Part shown: piece by piece, positions 58,951-64,000 of the stretch
Layout of the letters: each line of letters starts with the position of its first letter
Numbering within the stretch: position 1 is the stretch's first letter
Assembly: GCA_964486295.1 (NCBI GenBank)
Contig: CAZAMF010000004.1
Span: 62,001 to 126,000, forward strand
Direction of reading: 5' to 3'
From: CALBZG01 sp964486295
Lineage (GTDB): Bacteria; Bacillota; Clostridia; Peptostreptococcales; Anaerovoracaceae
Length of the DNA: 64,000 bases
Notes under the pieces: generated by a model
Told to the model about the DNA's origin: nothing
What the model saw: only the letters and a program-made list of their open reading frames with translations
Databases searched by the model: none
Made by a program: the position numbers and the translations under genes

Positions 58951-60984
58951 TTATTTTGCATTCAGTGTTTTGTAAATCACCGTTGCCGCTTCCGCATTAG
59001 TCAGAATCCTCGTGCCATTGAAACGTCCATACTGATCACCTGTCATAATGCCCAGGGATTTAACCAGCGCCGTATAGCCCCGGTACTCCATTGCTGTCTT
59101 ATCCGGGAACACTTTAAGATAGATCTGATACTGTTCCCCCGCCTTGCCGAGTCCTAGATAACGGATAGCGAATTTCGCTGCTTCCTGTCTTGTGAGCAGC
59201 GCTGCCGGCGCTTTTTCTTCCTTCTTGACGATACCATTCATGATCAGCATATCATACAGCTCATCGGTAGAAGCATTGCCGTAATAATTGGAGTAGATAT
59301 ATCTCAGGAAGCCTTCCTGCGTGATCTGGCTGTTCCCGTTAAATTTGTCGCCTGCTATATAATACCCATTTTCATATAACGCTACCACTGTTTTTTCATA
59401 CCATTTACCCTGGATATCTGTATATCCGGTATCGCTTATAGGGGCGGAATAAGGCTTGCCCTCGTAATCGATCAGTGCACCGGTGGTTGGGTCCAAATTG
59501 AAACCGGCATCTTTCATGAACATATAGGCCGGAACCACTTCCTTGTTCGAATTCAGGATATATGTCAGATTATAATCCGATTTGCTGTCATAGATGGCAA
59601 AGGCTTCATCCTCGGAAATCGTTTTGCCAATAGCAGAGAAAGTGACTTTGTTGTTCCAGTTGCTGTAATATCCGATGATCTTGCCATCCTTCTTCTCAAC
59701 GGTGACCGAAATTCCGTTATAGCTCACCGGTATGCCGTTTTCCTGTCTTGTATAGTTCAGGTAGTAGACGTCACTGTTCACCGAGATATTGCTTTGATAT
59801 AAATCAAAGTTGACCTGGCCGGCCTTATCAGGCGCCAGTGATTTGATCAATGCCTCTGCGGATGCCTTTGCTTTTTCCAAGGCGATTCCTGTTGTGGACG
59901 ACTCTGTTTCTGTATAAAGATTGAAACTGATGATTTCACCTGTGGCAGCGTCAACGGTTCCATAGCCTTTTTCAAAAGACAGATTCCAGGTATAGCGTTC
60001 TTCAAAAGGATCCTTTGAGAAGGATGAATAGGTCAGTTTGCCTACATTCGCCATGGCAGGGACTTTATTGTTCAGGGTGTCAATGGCTTCGCTCTGAGTC
60101 AGAAGGCCGTAAATATTCTCTACTTCCTGTTGTTCTTCCGGTGTCAGGCCGTCTGAGGTGCTCTGATCTCTGGCCTCTCCTCCCGCTCCACCATCACCCA
60201 TTGGCCATCCGTAATAAGAATAGCTCTCAACAGGTTTACCTGTAAGCGCATCGATTGCATATACAGTTGATGCCAGCCGGTAAGCGAGGAAAGACTTTAT
60301 TTCCTTTTTATCATAATTGCTGTAAATCATATAGCTGAGGTCAACTCCGATGTTGCTCTTAAAGGCAGCAGCGGCAGCATCTTTATTGATCACACCGGTC
60401 AATGACGGGAATGTAACCTTCGCAAGATAACCGATATTGTTGGCATAGTAGTCGACGACCTTGCCTGTCTTCGCATCCACAGATACGTTCATGTTGACGA
60501 AATTCACTTTGATGCCGTTTACATACAAAGCGAAATTATAGTATTTAGTCGCTTCGTAGCTGCTGTAGTCTGTTAGGCGTACGTCTTTAAAACCAACCGG
60601 CATCGCTTTGGCCAGGAATTCTTTGGCAATAGCTGCACCCTGGCTTTTGCTGAGTGTGCCCAAACCGCCTGTCCCGATGGTTTCAGTGTAGGTGCTATAG
60701 TTCCTCAGGACTCCGTTATTGTCCACGGATGCAGAGATCCCCTCTTTACCATCTGCTGTCTGCCAGTTCAATGACCAGATCTTCATGCCGGCATCCAGGT
60801 TTCCTGATTCTTCCGACCAGGATGTATACTGGAACTCCGTGAATTTTTCATCCACCGTGATCACGTTCTTGACCGCGAGAATAGCCGATTCCAGTTCTTT
60901 ACTGTCGGTGGTTGCACCCATAGCCGGTGTGGCTGTCATAAAAAGCAATACGGGTATGAGAATCAAACTTAACATTTTCTTCAT
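58951..60984 (-). CDS. Secreted protein with YcdB/YcdC repeats and S-layer homology domains
   Basis: A 677-residue exported protein. A signal peptide (MKKMLSLILIPVLLFMTATP then AMG/A) is followed by two YcdB/YcdC-type PepSY-like repeats, with the recurring pattern VDAKTGKVVDYYANN near 170 and AATGEIISFNLYTE or VEKKDGKIIGYYSNW later. The C-terminus (about 515-677) has S-layer homology units: YTDIQGKWYEKTVVALYENG, LLTRQEAAKFAIRYLG and NAEAATVIYKTLNAK, which anchor to wall polymers. AAGGAGG lies before the ATG. Function unknown; PepSY domains are often linked to inhibition of proteases or to envelope signalling. It has its own terminator and faces the divergent MATE gene. Confidence 0.88.
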   Translation of the reverse strand: MKKMLSLILIPVLLFMTATPAMGATTDSKELESAILAVKNVITVDEKFTEFQYTSWSEESGNLDAGMKIWSLNWQTADGKEGISASVDNNGVLRNYSTYTETIGTGGLGTLSKSQGAAIAKEFLAKAMPVGFKDVRLTDYSSYEATKYYNFALYVNGIKVNFVNMNVSVDAKTGKVVDYYANNIGYLAKVTFPSLTGVINKDAAAAAFKSNIGVDLSYMIYSNYDKKEIKSFLAYRLASTVYAIDALTGKPVESYSYYGWPMGDGGAGGEARDQSTSDGLTPEEQQEVENIYGLLTQSEAIDTLNNKVPAMANVGKLTYSSFSKDPFEERYTWNLSFEKGYGTVDAATGEIISFNLYTETESSTTGIALEKAKASAEALIKSLAPDKAGQVNFDLYQSNISVNSDVYYLNYTRQENGIPVSYNGISVTVEKKDGKIIGYYSNWNNKVTFSAIGKTISEDEAFAIYDSKSDYNLTYILNSNKEVVPAYMFMKDAGFNLDPTTGALIDYEGKPYSAPISDTGYTDIQGKWYEKTVVALYENGYYIAGDKFNGNSQITQEGFLRYIYSNYYGNASTDELYDMLIMNGIVKKEEKAPAALLTRQEAAKFAIRYLGLGKAGEQYQIYLKVFPDKTAMEYRGYTALVKSLGIMTGDQYGRFNGTRILTNAEAATVIYKTLNAK

Positions 60985-61089
60985 CTGTCTTTTCCTCCTT
61001 CATTTGTTCAATATCTGATAAGACGTTTGCGGCAAAATAAAGTTCCGTATTCTATCCATAATATGTAATGGTTCTACCATAAGGCAATC

Positions 61090-61118
61090 TTGAATTCCAT
61101 ATACTATGGTAATATAAT
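61090..61118 (+). promoter_or_regulatory. Sigma-A-type promoter with internal inverted repeat before MATE gene 2
   Basis: TTGAAT (61090-61095) and TATAAT (61113-61118) are 17 nt apart on the plus strand. The inverted repeat CCATA-TAC-TATGG (61097-61109) fills the spacer, and a second one, ATGGT-TCT-ACCAT, lies at 61068-61080 upstream. Both would be suitable operator sites for a dimeric repressor such as a MarR or TetR protein, though none is encoded adjacent. Confidence 0.65.
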
Positions 61119-61144
61119 AATACCCTGTAGAAAGGGGTTTAATA

Positions 61145-62485
61145 ATGGAAAATAAAATGGGCATCGTGCCTGTGGGAAGGCTGACCATCAATATGGCGTG
61201 GCCGGCAATGCTCTCCATGTTCGTTAACTCATTATATAATATAGTAGATAGTATTTTCGTTTCCCGAATCGGCGAATCCGCCTTGACAGCGGTCACGCTG
61301 GTATTCCCTATCCAGCTGCTGATCATCTCTTTAGCGGCCGGCACGGGGATCGGAGTCAATTCTTTCATTGCAAGGTCTTTGGGAGCACAGCGTTTTGATG
61401 ACGCAGACTCTGCAGCCAGCCACGGCTTCAGGCTTTCCTTTATCAACTGGTCCTTGTTTGCGTTTATCGCAATATTTCTTCCGGAAATCTATATCGGCGC
61501 TTATACAGATACGCCACTCGTTTTAGAGCAGGGTACCATTTTCCTGAAAATCGTTGCCGGACTTTCCCTCTTCGGATTTATCCAGATCAATATCGAAAAA
61601 GTACTGCAGGCGACGGGAAACATGATCGGACCCATGGTTTGCAGTCTGACCGGAGGGATCATCAATATCATCGGAAATCCGATCCTTATCTTTGGTCTTT
61701 TCGGTTTCCCTGAATTCGGTATCGCCGGCTCAGCCCTTGCTACGGTGACCGGTCAGTTTGTCTCCATGTGCATGGGGCTCTATCTTCTTTTCGCCCATAA
61801 ACATGAAGTGAAAATCAAGATCAGAAATTTTAAATGGAACAAAAAGACCATCAAGGATATTTACACGGTTGGATTCCCTTCCATTATCATGCAGGCCATC
61901 AGCTCTGTCATGCTGTTATCTATCAATGGCATGCTGGCCAGCGTCTCTGAGACAGCCGTAGCCATTGTAGGTGTGTACTTCAGACTGCAGTCCTTCATCT
62001 TCATGCCGGTTTTCGGTCTTCTTCAGGGATCGATGCCCATCATGGGCTATAACTACGGTGCGCGGAATCGGGATCGTCTGATGCAGTCCTATTTCTTCAG
62101 CCTGAAGGTAGCCATGGGTATCCTGGGTTTTGGATGCGCCGTGTTTCTTCTTCTTCCCACTCAGCTTCTATCCTTATTCAACGCATCTGATAACATGCTG
62201 TCTTTGGGGATCCCGGCTTTGCGAATTATCAGTCTGACTTTTATCCCTGCTGCTTTCGGCATCATGACGGCCACATTTTTTCAAGCCGTCGGATATGGCA
62301 TGCTGAGTTTCTGGCAGTCCTTAATAAGGCAACTGATCGGCATCATACCCCTTGCCTGGATGTATCTGATGTTTTGGGGAGTATCTGCTATTTGGTGGGC
62401 CTGGCCCTCAGCAGAGATTTTAGCTTTCGGGTACAGTGTAATATTCCTAAAAAGAGTGTATAATAAAGATATTAAAAATCTTTAA
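61145..62485 (+). CDS. MATE family efflux transporter (second copy)
   Basis: A 446-residue MATE-family exporter with twelve predicted helices. Signatures are VGRLTINMAWPAMLSMFVNS near the N-terminus, LVFPIQLLIISLAAGTGIGV and the second-half start VGFPSIIMQAISSVMLLSIN, plus GLLQGSMPIMGYNYGARNRD. The last belongs to the branch that includes MepA-like proteins. AAAGGGG precedes the ATG at 61145, and a strong promoter with inverted repeats lies directly upstream, so drug- or signal-controlled expression is plausible. It is not close in sequence to the MATE protein at 25428-26822. Confidence 0.9.
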   Translation: MENKMGIVPVGRLTINMAWPAMLSMFVNSLYNIVDSIFVSRIGESALTAVTLVFPIQLLIISLAAGTGIGVNSFIARSLGAQRFDDADSAASHGFRLSFINWSLFAFIAIFLPEIYIGAYTDTPLVLEQGTIFLKIVAGLSLFGFIQINIEKVLQATGNMIGPMVCSLTGGIINIIGNPILIFGLFGFPEFGIAGSALATVTGQFVSMCMGLYLLFAHKHEVKIKIRNFKWNKKTIKDIYTVGFPSIIMQAISSVMLLSINGMLASVSETAVAIVGVYFRLQSFIFMPVFGLLQGSMPIMGYNYGARNRDRLMQSYFFSLKVAMGILGFGCAVFLLLPTQLLSLFNASDNMLSLGIPALRIISLTFIPAAFGIMTATFFQAVGYGMLSFWQSLIRQLIGIIPLAWMYLMFWGVSAIWWAWPSAEILAFGYSVIFLKRVYNKDIKNL

Positions 62486-62543
62486 TATCATAAAAGTATT
62501 TTTTAGAATATTAAAAAAAGTTAGACTTCGTGATTTTTGCCTA

Positions 62544-62572
62544 TTTACATTGCTTGATAAATCATATATTAT
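62544..62572 (+). promoter_or_regulatory. Promoter before the TadG-like gene
   Basis: TTTACA (62544-62549) and TATTAT (62567-62572) are 17 nt apart on the plus strand, inside the AT-rich spacer after MATE gene 2. It leaves a leader of about 75 nt before the ATG at 62652. Confidence 0.6.
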
Positions 62573-62651
62573 ATTGTTGAAATATTTTCTTGATTTTTAA
62601 CTATTTAGGTTTTGGAAGTAGAAAATGAATTTTGTGACTGGAGGGATAACA

Positions 62652-63689
62652 ATGCTAAAGATAAATAAATATTTTAAAAATGAATCGGGTCAGGCGATGG
62701 TTATGGTCGTTATTGCTATGAGCGCATTGTTGGTATTTGGAGGGTTTGCCATAGACGTAGGCTCCATGGCGCATCAAAAAGGTCAAATGCAAAATGCTGC
62801 CGACTCAATCGCTTTAGCTGCTGCTCAAGATCTTCCAACTTCAACTGCGGCTCAGCAGGATGCAATTAAACAACAATACGCTGTGGATAATGGTGTCGAT
62901 TTATCAGAAGTAAACATTATTACCCCGTATGAAGGAGATAATAATAAGGTTTTAGTTGAATGCACACGAAATTACCAACATTCATTTTTTAAAGTCTTAG
63001 GTTTGAACGAAACCGCTGTCACTGTGAGAGCAGTCGCTGAACATTATCCATATATCCCCGCTGTTCCTCCTGTTCCACCTACTCCCGACACCCCTGGCGT
63101 TCCCGGATGGGATGGTGGTACAGTTCCTTTTATAAACTATTCGCACTATACAAAAGGACAAGAGATATTAATTTGGAACAAAGTGGGTGCTGGCAATTTT
63201 ACTTGTCTTCTGCATGCTGCACACGATCCATATTATCGTTTTGATTTAGATGTAGGAGCGACTCATGCAAATGGTAAAATAAATAACATAAAATTCGAGC
63301 TCGAACCTATTTTGCAGCCAAATGCCACTGTGTATCTGATAAGTTTATCCAATAAGACAATCAGCGGGGTCACGGTCCCAACTACTAAAGGTAGTAAAAC
63401 CGGCAGTTTCAAATTGCCAGACGGAAATGCAGGCCAGGGTGAGACAGTAGCCACACAATATTTAGTTCTTTTCAAATGTACAGTATTATCCTATGACACT
63501 GGCAAAACGATAAAATTTAGAATTGAAGAGATATATGATTTAGGGAACTCTGACACCGGCGATATTGATATCATTCATGGTTCTCCACCAACTGAAGATG
63601 TGCCGGGGATTCCAGGCACACCGGGCACTCCGGGCACTCCGGAAGTTCCAGAAAGCGTTAAATTGATTCCTTATAATAACTACGGTTGA
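62652..63689 (+). CDS. TadG-like pilus-associated protein with Pro/Gly-rich tail
   Basis: A 345-residue protein of the Tad/TadG-like group. The N-terminus NESGQAMVMVVIAMSALLVF and the following segment GGFAIDVGSMAHQKGQMQNA then ADSIALAAAQDLP are the family signature. The position of the prepilin Glu is Met, as in other Tad-domain proteins, so it may be unprocessed and membrane-anchored. Two low-complexity Pro-rich stretches occur: PAVPPVPPTPDTPGVPG at about 140 and a collagen-like PGIPGTPGTPGTPEVP near the C-terminus, flanking a beta-rich domain of about 150 residues I do not recognise. GGAGGGATAACA precedes the ATG at 62652. It lies 14 kb from the Tad operon, on the other strand, with its own promoter and terminator. 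Confidence 0.82.
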   Translation: MLKINKYFKNESGQAMVMVVIAMSALLVFGGFAIDVGSMAHQKGQMQNAADSIALAAAQDLPTSTAAQQDAIKQQYAVDNGVDLSEVNIITPYEGDNNKVLVECTRNYQHSFFKVLGLNETAVTVRAVAEHYPYIPAVPPVPPTPDTPGVPGWDGGTVPFINYSHYTKGQEILIWNKVGAGNFTCLLHAAHDPYYRFDLDVGATHANGKINNIKFELEPILQPNATVYLISLSNKTISGVTVPTTKGSKTGSFKLPDGNAGQGETVATQYLVLFKCTVLSYDTGKTIKFRIEEIYDLGNSDTGDIDIIHGSPPTEDVPGIPGTPGTPGTPEVPESVKLIPYNNYG

Positions 63690-63736
63690 TTCAAACTTAC
63701 GCCAAATCATAAACCACAAAGGCTAGATATTTTCCA

Positions 63737-63772
63737 AGGGGCAGCAAGTCCGGCTGCCCCTAATTATGTTTT
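63737..63772 (+). terminator. Intrinsic terminator after the TadG-like gene
   Basis: AGGGGCAGC (63737-63745) and GCTGCCCCT (63753-63761) form a perfect 9-bp stem with a 7-nt loop, followed by the T-rich AATTATGTTTTG. Confidence 0.8.
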
Positions 63773-63841
63773 GTAACCATATTTCAAAGTAAGCAACAAT
63801 TAAATCATTATTACGAACAATATATCAATCGAGGTTTTACT

Positions 63842-64000
63842 ATGAAAAAAAATGACCTGACGGAAAAAAGCCTTACAAATGTATTGATCGCAAAGCGCGA
63901 ATTATATTTACTTCTCTCTCTTCTTATTACTGGCATCGTTTATCAATATCGTTCAGGGATGTCCGGCAATGATTTCTGGTGGCATGTGAAAACCGGCGAA
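63842..64000 (+). CDS. Membrane protein, N-terminal part (cut by window edge)
   Basis: The first 53 codons of a gene starting at the ATG at 63842, preceded by GAGG. A polar N-terminus (MKKNDLTEKSLTNVLIAKRE) leads into a hydrophobic helix (LYLLLSLLITGIVYQY) and then SGNDFWWHVKTGE. The D-F-W-W-H-K-TGE pattern right after the first helix occurs at the start of large polytopic proteins, often annotated as glycosyltransferase-like or hypothetical membrane proteins. Function cannot be said from this fragment. The placement after the TadG-like gene and its terminator is the only context visible. Confidence 0.6.
   Translation, partial: MKKNDLTEKSLTNVLIAKRELYLLLSLLITGIVYQYRSGMSGNDFWWHVKTGE

Noticed and set aside
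1..64000. Mobile elements, prophage or integration sites
   Set aside because: No transposase, integrase, phage structural gene or long flanking repeats were found; both tRNA-Leu genes are intact with no duplicated 3' ends nearby.

Overview
The window looks like a chromosomal segment of a low-to-moderate GC Gram-positive anaerobe of the class Clostridia. The evidence is a fused SecDF, RNase J, YlbF, HemZ, Efp and MltG, an S-layer-homology protein, Flp/Tad pili of Gram-positive type, a PAS-containing [FeFe]-hydrogenase sensor, a large two-domain dehydratase-activase protein and the lysine-fermentation pair kce/kal. A peptide- or amino-acid-fermenting member of the Peptostreptococcales/Eubacteriales is my best guess; species cannot be told from sequence alone. 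I saw no rRNA, CRISPR array, insertion sequence or prophage.

Layout. Almost everything reads leftward (minus strand). Positions 1-4.8 kb carry xseA (cut by the window edge), a TsaD paralogue, nusB, an Asp23 protein, the lysine-fermentation genes kce and kal, and a CNNM/CorC-type membrane protein with a clear promoter. 4.8-8.5 kb is a translation and cell-wall group driven from a promoter before efp: efp, mltG, trmR and a U32 tRNA-hydroxylation protein. 8.5-24.7 kb is a long housekeeping run: secDF, relA, dtd, an MBL hydrolase, hemZ, hisS, aspS, a nadD-yqeK fusion, rsfS, leuS, RNase J and ylbF. 24.7-33 kb starts at a promoter before an FHA-FtsW fusion and continues through a class B PBP, a sensory [FeFe] hydrogenase, a SpoIIE-type PP2C phosphatase and a MATE exporter; tRNA-Leu(CAA) and yajC follow, ending at a terminator. 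33-38 kb holds tRNA-Leu(GAG) and a unit of ECF sigma factor, anti-sigma factor, polA and coaE.

38-49 kb is a compact Tad (Flp type IVc pilus) locus: two Flp prepilins, prepilin peptidase, TadE, CpaB, CpaE, CpaF, TadB, TadC and a DUF192 protein. Two paralogous coiled-coil proteins follow; they share a DivIVA-like segment and a short motif present three times in total. A TadG-like protein with a Pro/Gly tail sits apart at 62.6 kb on the plus strand with its own promoter. 49-54.5 kb links panB and panE to an OPT-family transporter and a DmpA/ThnT-family hydrolase. 54.5-61 kb has yebC, the 1410-residue activase-like protein and an S-layer protein; a second MATE exporter and a membrane protein cut by the window end follow on the plus strand.

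The three most interesting associations are: (1) the hydrogenase sensor and phosphatase transcribed behind a phosphothreonine-reader (FHA) cell-wall polymerase; (2) the coiled-coil pair with a repeated linear motif at the end of the Tad locus; (3) the pantoate genes coupled to an oligopeptide transporter and a hydrolase family that includes beta-aminopeptidases and a pantetheine hydrolase. Promoters and terminators were read by eye from consensus spacing and hairpins and are predictions.
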